DNA from: Streptomyces sp. NBC_00775
Lineage (GTDB): Bacteria > Actinomycetota > Actinomycetes > Streptomycetales > Streptomycetaceae
Length of the DNA: 64,000 nt
Assembly: GCF_036347135.1 (NCBI RefSeq)
Contig: NZ_CP108938.1
Span: 7,874,001 to 7,938,000, forward strand
Direction of reading: 5' to 3'
Under the pieces are notes generated by a model, which did not search any database, was not told the origin of the DNA, and saw only the letters and a program-made list of their open reading frames with translations. Shown here piece after piece: positions 50,317-58,291 of this stretch. How positions within the stretch are numbered: position 1 is the stretch's first letter; the number at the start of each line of letters is the position of its first letter. Both the position numbers and the translations under genes were made by a program.

Positions 50317-51459
50317 ATGCACAAGACCCTGATCGTGACGAACGACTTCCCGCCCCGCCCCGGCGGCATCCAGGCGTTTCTGCACAACATGGCGCTGCGC
50401 CTGGACCCCGAGCAGCTCGTCGTCTACGCCTCCACGTGGAAGCGCGGCCGTGAGGGCGTCGAGGCGACCGCCGCCTTCGACGCCGAGCAGCCCTTCACCG
50501 TCGTACGGGACCGCACGACCATGCTGCTGCCGACCCCGGGCGCGACCCGCCGCGCCGTCGGACTGCTGCGCGAACACGGCTGTACGTCGGTGTGGTTCGG
50601 GGCGGCGGCACCGCTCGGCCTGATGGCTCCCGCGCTGCGCAGGGCGGGAGCGCGACGGATCGTGGCGACCACGCACGGCCATGAGGCCGGCTGGGCACAG
50701 CTGCCCGCCGCGCGTCAGCTGCTCCGCCGTATCGGCGAGTCCACGGACACCCTCACCTACCTCGGCGAGTACACGCGCTCGCGGATCGCCTCCGCGCTGA
50801 CCCCCGAGGCCGCCGCGCGGATGGTCCAGCTGCCGCCCGGCGTCGACGAGAAGACCTTCCACCCCGGCTCGGGCGGTGACGTGGTCCGGGCCCGGCTCGG
50901 TCTGACCGACCGCCCGGTGGTGGTCTGCGTCTCCCGTCTGGTCCCGCGCAAGGGCCAGGACACCCTCATCCTCGCCATGCCGCACATCCTGGCCAAGGAG
51001 CCGGACGCGGTCCTGCTGATCGTCGGAGGCGGACCGTACGAGCGGGACCTGCGCAAACTGGCCTACGACACCGGGGTCGCCGACGCGGTCCGCTTCACCG
51101 GCGCGGTGCCCTGGTCGGAACTGCCCGCCCACTACGGCGCGGGGGACGTCTTCGCCATGCCGTGCCGGACCCGCCGGGGCGGGCTGGATGTCGAGGGGCT
51201 CGGCATCGTCTACCTGGAGGCCTCCGCGACGGGTCTTCCCGTGATCGCCGGCGACTCCGGCGGGGCGCCTGACGCCGTACTCGACGGCGAGACCGGCTGG
51301 GTCGTCCGCGGTGGCTCTGCCGAGGAGAGCGCCGACCGCCTTGTCGCCCTCCTCGGCGACTCGGAGCTGCGCCGGCGGATGGGGGAGCGGGGGCGGGCGT
51401 GGGTGGAGGAGAAGTGGCGCTGGGACCTGCTGGCCGAGCGGTTGAGGGAGCTGCTGTAG
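50317..51459 (+). CDS. PimB-type GT4 mannosyltransferase
   Basis: A 380-residue GT-B glycosyltransferase. It begins MHKTLIVTNDFPPRPGGIQAF, typical of PimB' (Rv2188c), which adds the second mannose to phosphatidylinositol mannoside from GDP-mannose. Donor-site motifs are VSRLVPRKGQD and GLDVEGLGIVYLEASATGLPVI with the E-x7-E pattern. The ATG at 50317 has TACTGT eight bases upstream and no Shine-Dalgarno sequence (leaderless pattern); the GTG at 50287 is rejected. The same neighbours (trpD, NlpC/P60, fadD15) flank Rv2188c. The precise acceptor in this organism is inferred. Confidence 0.88.
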   Translation: MHKTLIVTNDFPPRPGGIQAFLHNMALRLDPEQLVVYASTWKRGREGVEATAAFDAEQPFTVVRDRTTMLLPTPGATRRAVGLLREHGCTSVWFGAAAPLGLMAPALRRAGARRIVATTHGHEAGWAQLPAARQLLRRIGESTDTLTYLGEYTRSRIASALTPEAAARMVQLPPGVDEKTFHPGSGGDVVRARLGLTDRPVVVCVSRLVPRKGQDTLILAMPHILAKEPDAVLLIVGGGPYERDLRKLAYDTGVADAVRFTGAVPWSELPAHYGAGDVFAMPCRTRRGGLDVEGLGIVYLEASATGLPVIAGDSGGAPDAVLDGETGWVVRGGSAEESADRLVALLGDSELRRRMGERGRAWVEEKWRWDLLAERLRELL

Positions 51460-51502
51460 CGCCTAATGGGGTGCCGCTTGGGGGGCATTGGCGACTGCGG
51501 GT

Positions 51503-51575
51503 GAGTGGGGGCTGGTCGCGCAGTTCCCCGCGCCCCCAAAGGGGCGCGGGGAACTGCGCGAGCAACCACTGACGA
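51503..51575. repeat. Dispersed palindromic repeat, copy 6
   Basis: CGCGCAGTTCCCCGCGCCCC (51517-51536) pairs perfectly with 51541-51560 across CAAA, with an upstream GTGGGGGCTGGT arm. It lies in the convergent gap between the pimB-type and fadD15-type genes and is a likely terminator. Confidence 0.85.
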
Positions 51576-51621
51576 CCCGCAGCCGCCAGAACACCTCCAC
51601 CCCTACGGCGACAAGGCGCCC

Positions 51622-53418
51622 CTAGCCCCGGTAAATCGCCTCGATCTCGTCGGCGTAGTCCTTCGCCACAACATTCCGCTTCAGCTTCAGCGACGGCGTG
51701 AGGTGCCCCGACTCCTCGGTGAACTGCGAGGACAGGATGCGGAACTTGCGCACCGACTCCGCCTTCGACACCGCGGCGTTGCCATCGTCGATCGCGTCCT
51801 GGATCGCGCTCAGCAGATCCGGGTCCTCGCGGAGCGACGCCGCGGTCGAGCCGGCAGGCTTCCCGTGCTCCGCGGCCCAGCGGCCCAGGAACTCCTCGTC
51901 GACGGTGACCAGCGCGCCGACGAACGGGCGCCCGTCGCCGACCACCATGCACTCCGCGACCAGCGCGTGCGCACGGATGCGGTCCTCGATCACGGCCGGG
52001 GCGACGTTCTTGCCGCCCGCGGTGACGATGATCTCCTTCTTGCGGCCGGTGATACGGAGGTAGCCGTCCTCGTCGAGGGTGCCGATGTCACCGGTGTGGA
52101 ACCAGCCGTCGGCCAGCGCCTCGGCGGTCGCGGCCTCGTTGTTCCAGTACCCCTGGAACAGGTGCTCGCCGTGCAGCAGCACCTCGCCGTCGTCAGCGAT
52201 GCGGATCACGGAACCCGGCAGGGGCTGGCCGACCGTACCGATCTTCGTACGGTCCCAGGGGTTGAAGGCGGTGGCCGCGCAGGACTCGGTCAGGCCGTAG
52301 CCCTCAAGGACCGTGAAGCCGATGCCGCGGAAGAAGTGCCCGAGGCGCTCGCCGAGCGGGGCGCCGCCGGAGATGGCGTACTCGCCGCGACCACCCAGTA
52401 CGGCGCGCAGCTTGCTGTAGACGAGTTTGTCGAACGTCTTGTACTTGATCTTCAGGCCGAGGGACGGGCCCGAGGGGGTGTCCAGGGCGCGGCTGTACGC
52501 GATCGCCGTGTCCGCCGCCTTGTCGAAGATCTTGCCCTTGCCGTCCGCCTGCGCCTTGGCGCGCGCCGAGTTGTAGACCTTCTCGAAGACGCGCGGCACA
52601 CCGAGGATCAACGTCGGCCGGAACGCGGCCAGTTCATCGGTGAGGTTCTTGATGTCCGGGACGCAGCCGAGCTTGATCGGCGCCATCATCGGCGCGACCT
52701 GCACGAGCCGCCCGAAGACGTGCGCGAGGGGCAGGAAGAGGAGCACCGAACACTCGCCCGTACGGAACAGGGGGCGCAGCCGCTCCACGATGTTGCCGCA
52801 CTCCGCGAAGAAGGCGCGGTGGGTGAGGACGCACCCCTTGGGGCGGCCCGTCGTGCCGCTCGTGTAGACGATGGTCGCCGGGTCGTCGGCCTTGGCGAGT
52901 GAGCTGCGCTCCTCGACGGTCGCGTCGCTGACGTCCTTGCCGAGGCGGCCGAGCTCGTCCACCCCGCCGGCCTCGATCTGCCAGACGTGCCGGAGAGCGG
53001 GCAGCCGGTCGCGCAGCGACTCCACGGAGGCCGCGTGCGTGTCGAGCTCGACGATGCAGGCGGTCGCGCCCGAGTCGCCGAGGACCCACTGCACCTGCTC
53101 CGGCGAGCTGGTCTCGTACACCGGCACAGTGATCGCGCCGGCGCTCCAGATCGCGAAGTCGAGCAGCGTCCACTCGTAGCGGGTACGGGACATCAGGCCG
53201 ACCCGGTCGCCCGGCTGAACGCCGGAGGCGATCAGGCCCTTGGCGGCGGCACGCACCTCGTCGAGGAAGGTGGTGGCGGTGACATCCGTCCAAGTGCCGC
53301 CGACCTTGCGGGCGATGACGGCTACGTCGGGATGCTGCGCGGCGTTTCTGCGGACGATATCGGTCAGATTGCCGTCCGCAGGGACCTCGTACAAAGCCGG
53401 AAGGCTGAACTCGCGCAA
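51622..53418 (-). CDS. Long-chain fatty-acid--CoA ligase (FadD15-type)
   Basis: A 598-residue ANL-superfamily enzyme that activates fatty acids with ATP and CoA. Visible motifs: IVYTSGTTGRPKGC (P-loop-like, about 169-182), EGYGLTESCAA, WFHTGDIGTLDEDGYLRITGRKKEII and a C-terminal Lys region LTPSLKLKRN. Its length and order resemble Rv2187 (FadD15). A TetR-like palindrome lies about 220 bases upstream of the start, so fatty-acid-responsive repression is plausible. Convergent with the pimB-type gene; divergent from the phosphoesterase. Confidence 0.94.
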   Translation of the reverse strand: MREFSLPALYEVPADGNLTDIVRRNAAQHPDVAVIARKVGGTWTDVTATTFLDEVRAAAKGLIASGVQPGDRVGLMSRTRYEWTLLDFAIWSAGAITVPVYETSSPEQVQWVLGDSGATACIVELDTHAASVESLRDRLPALRHVWQIEAGGVDELGRLGKDVSDATVEERSSLAKADDPATIVYTSGTTGRPKGCVLTHRAFFAECGNIVERLRPLFRTGECSVLLFLPLAHVFGRLVQVAPMMAPIKLGCVPDIKNLTDELAAFRPTLILGVPRVFEKVYNSARAKAQADGKGKIFDKAADTAIAYSRALDTPSGPSLGLKIKYKTFDKLVYSKLRAVLGGRGEYAISGGAPLGERLGHFFRGIGFTVLEGYGLTESCAATAFNPWDRTKIGTVGQPLPGSVIRIADDGEVLLHGEHLFQGYWNNEAATAEALADGWFHTGDIGTLDEDGYLRITGRKKEIIVTAGGKNVAPAVIEDRIRAHALVAECMVVGDGRPFVGALVTVDEEFLGRWAAEHGKPAGSTAASLREDPDLLSAIQDAIDDGNAAVSKAESVRKFRILSSQFTEESGHLTPSLKLKRNVVAKDYADEIEAIYRG

Positions 53419-53638
53419 GACTGCTGCTCCTCATAGGGCGCCGACGCCACGACTCTGTGTGATGCGACGGTGCGGTCCAAGGCTCGGGCAGGTACTCAGG
53501 AGATCACTTGTTGAAAACCTGAGTACGACTGGACTGCCCGGACGTTACCCACCGGTACGGCCATTTAGATAGGGGGTCCCGGCGAGATGTTCCCTGCGTC
53601 ACACAGCTTGGCGTTCCTTTGCGCAGAGTAGTCCACAC

Positions 53639-53660
53639 GGTTACTGACTAGCCAGTAACC
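53639..53660. promoter_or_regulatory. TetR-like palindromic operator upstream of the acyl-CoA ligase
   Basis: GGTTACTG (53639-53646) and CAGTAACC (53653-53660) form a perfect 8-bp inverted repeat with six central bases. It sits in the 296-base divergent region between the acyl-CoA ligase and phosphoesterase genes. The form fits a dimeric TetR-type regulator; the protein is not in the window. Confidence 0.6.
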
Positions 53661-53714
53661 GCAGGTCCGACCGCCTCTATTCACGTTTGCCCCACAGGCT
53701 TACGCTTGATCGTC

Positions 53715-54512
53715 ATGGCACCTACACCGGTCGGAAATCCGAGGACGCGCATTCATGTGGTCAGTGACGTGCACGGCAACGTCCGGGACCTGGCCAGAGC
53801 CGGTGACGGCGCGGACGCCCTGATCTGCCTCGGTGACCTGGTCCTCTTCCTCGACTACGCCGACCACTCGCGCGGCATCTTCCCGGACCTGTTCGGCGAG
53901 GAGAACGCGGACCGCATCGTCGAACTGCGCACCTCCCGCCGTTTCGAGGAGGCCCGCGCGTTCGGCGCCCGGCTGTGGTCCGGCATCGGTACCGACCGGG
54001 GCGCCGCCATCGAGAAAGCGGTGCGCAAGCAGTACGCCGAGATGTTCGCCGCGTTCCCCACACCGACGTACGCGACCTACGGCAATGTCGACATGCCGAC
54101 CCTGTGGCCGGAGTATGCCGGCCCCGGCACGACCGTGCTCGACGGCGAGCGGGTGGAAATCGGCGGCCGGGTCTTCGGGTTCGTCGGCGGGGGACTCCAG
54201 ACACCCATGCGGACGCCGTACGAGATCAGCGACGAGGAGTACGCGGCGAAGATCGAGGCGGTCGGCGAGGTCGACGTGCTGTGCACGCACATCCCGCCGG
54301 AGGTGCCGGAGCTGGTCTACGACACCGTGGCGCGCCGTTTCGAGCGCGGCAGTCGGGCCCTGCTGGACGCGATCCGCCGCACCCGCCCGCGCTACTCGCT
54401 CTTCGGTCATGTCCACCAGCCGCTCGCCCCCCGGATGCGGATCGGGGCGACGGAATGCGTGAATGTGGGGCACTTCGCGGGGTCGGGCCGGCCGTGGGCC
54501 CTGGAGTGGTGA
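53715..54512 (+). CDS. Calcineurin-like metallophosphoesterase
   Basis: A 265-residue phosphoesterase. The metal-binding motifs appear in order: VVSDVHGN (D-x-H), CLGDLVLF (GD), YGNVDMPT (GN, with Asp in place of the usual GNHD/E), CTHIPPE (H) and FGHVHQP (GHxH). It hydrolyses a phosphomonoester or diester; the substrate is unknown. The ATG at 53715 has TACGCT eight bases upstream and no Shine-Dalgarno sequence, a leaderless arrangement; a TTG at 53706 is unlikely. Confidence 0.9.
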   Translation: MAPTPVGNPRTRIHVVSDVHGNVRDLARAGDGADALICLGDLVLFLDYADHSRGIFPDLFGEENADRIVELRTSRRFEEARAFGARLWSGIGTDRGAAIEKAVRKQYAEMFAAFPTPTYATYGNVDMPTLWPEYAGPGTTVLDGERVEIGGRVFGFVGGGLQTPMRTPYEISDEEYAAKIEAVGEVDVLCTHIPPEVPELVYDTVARRFERGSRALLDAIRRTRPRYSLFGHVHQPLAPRMRIGATECVNVGHFAGSGRPWALEW

Positions 54513-54636
54513 GCCGCCGGCCGTGGTGAACCCCAGGTGGGGTGATAGCGCCCGTGGCTGTGCGCGGTAGCCTTCACGCTGCACACACGTGCGCACCACC
54601 CTCCCTCACCGGACCGCATCTGGAGGAGCCACCGCG

Positions 54637-55080
54637 ATGGCGGAACACACCAGCTCGAGCATCACGATCGAGGCGGCACCGGCTGACGTCATGGCGGTCA
54701 TCGCCGACTTCGCCCGCTACCCGGACTGGACCGGCGAGGTGAAGGAGGCGGAGGTACTCGCCACGGACGAGCAGGGCCGCGCCGAGCAGGTGCGCCTCGT
54801 CATGGACGCCGGCGCCATCAAGGACGACCAGACCCTCGGCTACACCTGGACCGGCGACCACGAGGTCTCCTGGACCCTGGTCAAGTCCCAGATGCTCCGC
54901 TCGCTGGACGGCTCGTACATCCTCAAGCCCGCGGGTGCCGGCGCCACCGAGGTCACCTACCAGCTGACCGTCGACGTCAAGATCCCCATGCTCGGCATGA
55001 TCAAGCGCAAGGCCGAGAAGGTCATCATCGACCGGGCGCTGGCGGGCCTGAAGAAGCGCGTGGAGTCGGGCGACGCGTGA
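54637..55080 (+). CDS. SRPBCC (polyketide cyclase/START-like) protein
   Basis: A 147-residue single-domain SRPBCC protein, with the opening SSSITIEAAPADVMAVIADFARYPDWTG-type signature (the YPDW motif about residues 28-31) and a long C-terminal helix. It likely binds a hydrophobic ligand or lipid. GGAGG lies about ten bases before the ATG at 54637; the GTG at 54589 is rejected. The mycobacterial counterpart Rv2185c also lies next to an ArsA-like gene, as here, which suggests a shared function. Confidence 0.9.
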   Translation: MAEHTSSSITIEAAPADVMAVIADFARYPDWTGEVKEAEVLATDEQGRAEQVRLVMDAGAIKDDQTLGYTWTGDHEVSWTLVKSQMLRSLDGSYILKPAGAGATEVTYQLTVDVKIPMLGMIKRKAEKVIIDRALAGLKKRVESGDA

Positions 55081-55125
55081 CCCTCCGGGGGTGACGCCGG
55101 CTCCCGTTGTGTGTCGGGTTCGGGC

Positions 55126-55255
55126 CGGTGGGGGCTGGTCGCGCAGTTCCCCGCGCCCCTAAAGGCTCGGGGCTGCGCCCCGTAGCAGCCCCCGGCCCGC
55201 CCCGGGTTCTTTTAGGGGCGCGGGGAACGGCGCGACCAGCCCCCACCGGTCCGCA
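55126..55255. repeat. Dispersed palindromic repeat, copy 7 with a 46-base insert
   Basis: The left arm (about 55126-55163, GGTGGGGGCTGGTCGCGCAG and onward) and right arm (about 55210-55250) are complementary over about 35 bases with one mismatch. They are separated by a G/C-rich insert (GGCTCGGGGCTGCGCCCC and onward) absent from other copies. It lies between the SRPBCC and ArsA-like genes. Confidence 0.85.
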
Positions 55256-55310
55256 GCCGACACCCAACCGAACGCGGGCCAAGGCGGAGCCCCAGGTACC
55301 GTTCACCCTC

Positions 55311-56480
55311 ATGCGCACCATCCTGATCACCGGGCCCGGCGGCACAGGCCGTACGACCGTCGCGGCCGCCACGGCGTTGCGGGCCGCCCGCCAGGGCACC
55401 CGCACCTTGGTGCTCAGCGCCGACCGCACGGACACCCTGGGTGCCGTCCTCGGCGTACCCACCGGCACGGAGCCCATCGAGGCCGCACCGAACCTCACCG
55501 CCTGGCGCCCCGACGCGGCGGAACGCTTCCGCGAAGACCTCACCGCCTTCCAGCAGCGCGCCACCACCGCCCTGGACCTGCTCGGCGCCTCCCGCCTGGA
55601 CGCCGAGGAGGTCACCCCCCTCCCCGGCGCCGAGGAACTCGCTCTCCTGCGCGCCCTGCGCGACGCGGCGACATCGGAGACGTACGACCTCCTGGTCGTG
55701 GACCTCCCCCCGGCCCCCCAGGCCCTCGCCCTCCTCGCCCTCCCCGAGGAACTCCGCCGCTATCTGCGCCGCCTGCTCCCGCCGGAGCGCCAGGCGGCCC
55801 GCGCCCTGCGCCCCGTCCTCGGCCGGCTCGCGGGCGTCCCGATGCCCGCGGAATGGCTGTACGAGACGGCGGCCCGCTGGGACCTGGAGCTGGCCGCCGT
55901 GGAGGCGGTCGTCGAGGACCGCGCCACGACCGTACGGCTGGTCGCCGAGCCGGGCCCGGCCGGTTCCGACGCCGTACGCACCGCCACCACCGCCTTCGCC
56001 CTGCGCGGTCTGTCCGTCGACGCGCTGGTCGCCAGCCGTGTCCTGCCCGGCGCCACGAACGACACCTGGCTGGCCGCCCTCGCCGCCCAGCAGCGCAAGG
56101 CGCTGGACGAGTGGCGGGAGACCTACGACCTGCACGAGGTCCCGCACCTCGGACACGACCCGCGCGGCACCGGCGACCTCGCCGCGCTCCCCGTGCCCGG
56201 CGTCAACAAGACGCCACCCCCGGTCGAGTGGCCCGTCGTCGACCAGCTGGCCGACGACGGCGTGCTCGTCTGGCACATCCCGCTCCTCGGCGCGATACGC
56301 GAGGAACTGGACCTCGTGCGGCGCGGCGACGAACTCGTCATCACGGCCGGACAGTTCCGCCGGATCGTGCCACTGCCGTCGGCCCTGCGCCGCTGCACGG
56401 TGGCCGGCGCGGCGCTCCGCGAGGGCGAGCTGAGGATCCGTTTCGCGCCGGATCCCGGTCTGTGGCCACGCACGACGTGA
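55311..56480 (+). CDS. ArsA-like P-loop ATPase with altered Walker A
   Basis: A 389-residue ArsA/Get3-like ATPase. The N-terminal P-loop reads GPGGTGRTTVAAATAL (residues about 9-24); the usual GKGGxGKTT has Pro for the signature Lys and Arg for the Walker A Lys. Other parts are retained: VLSADRTDTLG (switch I-like) and DLLVVDLPPAPQALALL (Walker B). It may bind nucleotide weakly or act as a non-hydrolytic partner. The ATG at 55311 has TACCGT eight bases upstream and no Shine-Dalgarno sequence. Rv2184c in mycobacteria occupies the same place. Confidence 0.88.
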   Translation: MRTILITGPGGTGRTTVAAATALRAARQGTRTLVLSADRTDTLGAVLGVPTGTEPIEAAPNLTAWRPDAAERFREDLTAFQQRATTALDLLGASRLDAEEVTPLPGAEELALLRALRDAATSETYDLLVVDLPPAPQALALLALPEELRRYLRRLLPPERQAARALRPVLGRLAGVPMPAEWLYETAARWDLELAAVEAVVEDRATTVRLVAEPGPAGSDAVRTATTAFALRGLSVDALVASRVLPGATNDTWLAALAAQQRKALDEWRETYDLHEVPHLGHDPRGTGDLAALPVPGVNKTPPPVEWPVVDQLADDGVLVWHIPLLGAIREELDLVRRGDELVITAGQFRRIVPLPSALRRCTVAGAALREGELRIRFAPDPGLWPRTT

Positions 56481-56572
56481 CCGAGTCGCCCCCTCTGTGG
56501 CGGCGGACAGGGTGAACGGTGTACCCCCGTTCGGGTAACGTCGAAGGCACGAAACGTAGGCAGGAGTCCGCC

Positions 56573-57058
56573 ATGAGCGAAGAGCGCCCCACGTCCGACG
56601 CCGCTCAGGAGGACGTGGCTGACGAGGTGCGTGCCGAAGAGGCGCGCGCGACCGACGCCGACGCCTGGGCGAAGGCCTGTGCCGAGGATCTCGCGGCGGA
56701 GAAGGCCCGCCGCCGCGCCCAGCACGGCACGCCGCCGGGCACGGCGGCCGAGGAACTGCGCAAGCTCGTCGACGCCGTCGCCGACAAGCTGTCCGGACTG
56801 AACTCGCCGCTCTTCGGCGCGGTCGCCTCCGGCACGGCCCAGCAGATGGTCAACCAGGTCGTGCAGCAGGCCAAGGCCGCCGTCGAGCCTGTGATAGAGC
56901 GGAACCCCGAGGTGTTCGACCACCTCGCGGCCGCGGGCTCCGAGCTGCTCGCCGCCTACCGCTCGGCCGTCGAGGCCCAGGAACGGCGCTGGACGACCCG
57001 GGACACGGGCCCTCGCGACGAGGGGACCGGTCCGGGGGAACACATCGACTTGGACTAA
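56573..57058 (+). CDS. DUF5304-type helical protein
   Basis: A 161-residue acidic, Ala/Glu-rich, largely helical protein without membrane segment. The central LRKLVDAVADKLSGLNSPLFG and AQQMVNQVVQQAKAAVEP parts match the DUF5304 family of streptomycetes. AGGAG lies six bases before the ATG at 56573. It lies 54 bases before the glucokinase gene in the same direction; a link to glucose control is possible but unproven. Confidence 0.87.
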   Translation: MSEERPTSDAAQEDVADEVRAEEARATDADAWAKACAEDLAAEKARRRAQHGTPPGTAAEELRKLVDAVADKLSGLNSPLFGAVASGTAQQMVNQVVQQAKAAVEPVIERNPEVFDHLAAAGSELLAAYRSAVEAQERRWTTRDTGPRDEGTGPGEHIDLD

Positions 57059-57112
57059 AGGCCCCTCGGGTACGGTTGGCCGTAGCGGGGCTCGACCGAA
57101 ACTGAGGGATTC

Positions 57113-58066
57113 ATGGGACTCACCATCGGCGTCGATATCGGCGGCACGAAGATCGCGGCCGGTGTGGTCGACGAGGAAGGCAACATCCTTTCGACGCACA
57201 AGGTGCCGACCCCCAGCACGCCGCAGGCCATCGTGGATGCCATCGCCTCCGCCGTGGAGGGCGCGCGCGCCGGTCACGACATCGTTGGCGTGGGCATCGG
57301 TGCCGCCGGATATGTGAACCGCCAGCGCTCGACGGTCTACTTCGCGCCGAACATCGACTGGCGGCAGGAGCCCCTCAAGGCCGAGGTCGAGGCCCGGGTG
57401 GGCCTGCCGGTCGTCGTCGAGAACGACGCGAACGCGGCGGCGTGGGGCGAGTACAAGTTCGGCGCGGGCAAGGGCCACCGCAACGTCATCTGCATCACCC
57501 TGGGCACGGGCCTCGGCGGCGGCATCATCATCGGCAACAAGCTGCGCCGCGGGCACTTCGGCGTGGCCGCCGAGTTCGGCCACATCCGCATGGTGCCGGA
57601 CGGCCTGCTGTGCGGCTGCGGCTCGCAGGGCTGCTGGGAGCAGTACGCCTCCGGGCGCGCCCTCGTCCGCTACGCCAAGCAGCGCGCCAACGCGACCCCC
57701 GAGAACGCGGAGATCCTGCTCGCCCTCGGCAACGGCACGCCCGACGGCATCGAGGGCAAGCACATCTCGGTGGCCGCCCGCCAGGGCGACCCGGTCGCGG
57801 TGGACTCCTACCGCGAGCTGGCCCGCTGGGCCGGCGCCGGCCTCGCCGACCTGGCCTCGCTCTTCGACCCCTCCGCCTTCATCGTCGGCGGCGGCCTCTC
57901 GGACGAGGGCGAGCTCGTCCTCGACCCCATCCGTAAGTCGTACAAGCGCTGGCTCGTCGGCGGCAACTGGCGCCCGGTGGCCGACGTGATCGCCGCCCAG
58001 CTGGGCAACAAGGCGGGCCTGGTGGGCGCGGCGGACCTGGCCCGGGAGCCGGACCCGATCATGTAA
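57113..58066 (+). CDS. glkA: ROK-family glucokinase
   Basis: Glucokinase phosphorylates glucose with ATP; in Streptomyces coelicolor GlkA is also needed for carbon catabolite repression. The 317-residue protein has the ATP motif GVDIGGTKIAAGVV (6-19), the catalytic Asp in VENDANAAAWGE, the ROK zinc motif CGCGSQGCWEQYAS (about 166-179) and VGGGLSDEGEL. No N-terminal DNA-binding domain is present, so it is an enzyme rather than a ROK repressor. GAGGG precedes the ATG at 57113. It follows the DUF5304 gene as in S. coelicolor (SCO2126 region, from memory). Confidence 0.97.
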   Translation: MGLTIGVDIGGTKIAAGVVDEEGNILSTHKVPTPSTPQAIVDAIASAVEGARAGHDIVGVGIGAAGYVNRQRSTVYFAPNIDWRQEPLKAEVEARVGLPVVVENDANAAAWGEYKFGAGKGHRNVICITLGTGLGGGIIIGNKLRRGHFGVAAEFGHIRMVPDGLLCGCGSQGCWEQYASGRALVRYAKQRANATPENAEILLALGNGTPDGIEGKHISVAARQGDPVAVDSYRELARWAGAGLADLASLFDPSAFIVGGGLSDEGELVLDPIRKSYKRWLVGGNWRPVADVIAAQLGNKAGLVGAADLAREPDPIM

Positions 58067-58092
58067 CCCCCACGCACCATGTCGCCGCACAT

Positions 58093-58125
58093 CGCCCGCC
58101 GCGCCCTTTCAGGGGACGGCGGGCG
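58093..58125 (+). terminator. Terminator after glkA
   Basis: CGCCCGCCG (58093-58101) pairs with CGGCGGGCG (58117-58125), with an inner CCC/GGG, 27 bases after the glkA stop. Confidence 0.65.
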
Positions 58126-58157
58126 GTGCCATATAGCCTCCGCTCAGGGAAGCGTCC

Positions 58158-58245
58158 CCAAAGGGGCGCGGGGCGGTGACATCATGCGGCTCCGCCGCGT
58201 GGGCGCGACCAGCCCCCACTCACCCGCGGCCGAAGAACCACCCGC
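58158..58245. repeat. Dispersed palindromic repeat, degenerate copy 8
   Basis: AAGGGGCGCGGGGCGGTGAC and a later GGGCGCGACCAGCCCCCACT with the family flank CACCCGCGGCCGAAGAACC are recognisable. The middle is replaced by unrelated sequence. It lies between glkA and the nuclease-fold gene. Confidence 0.65.
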
Positions 58246-58291
58246 AGCATTCCGGCTCCCCCCAGCGGAGCGCTACCGTATCTTGATCACC

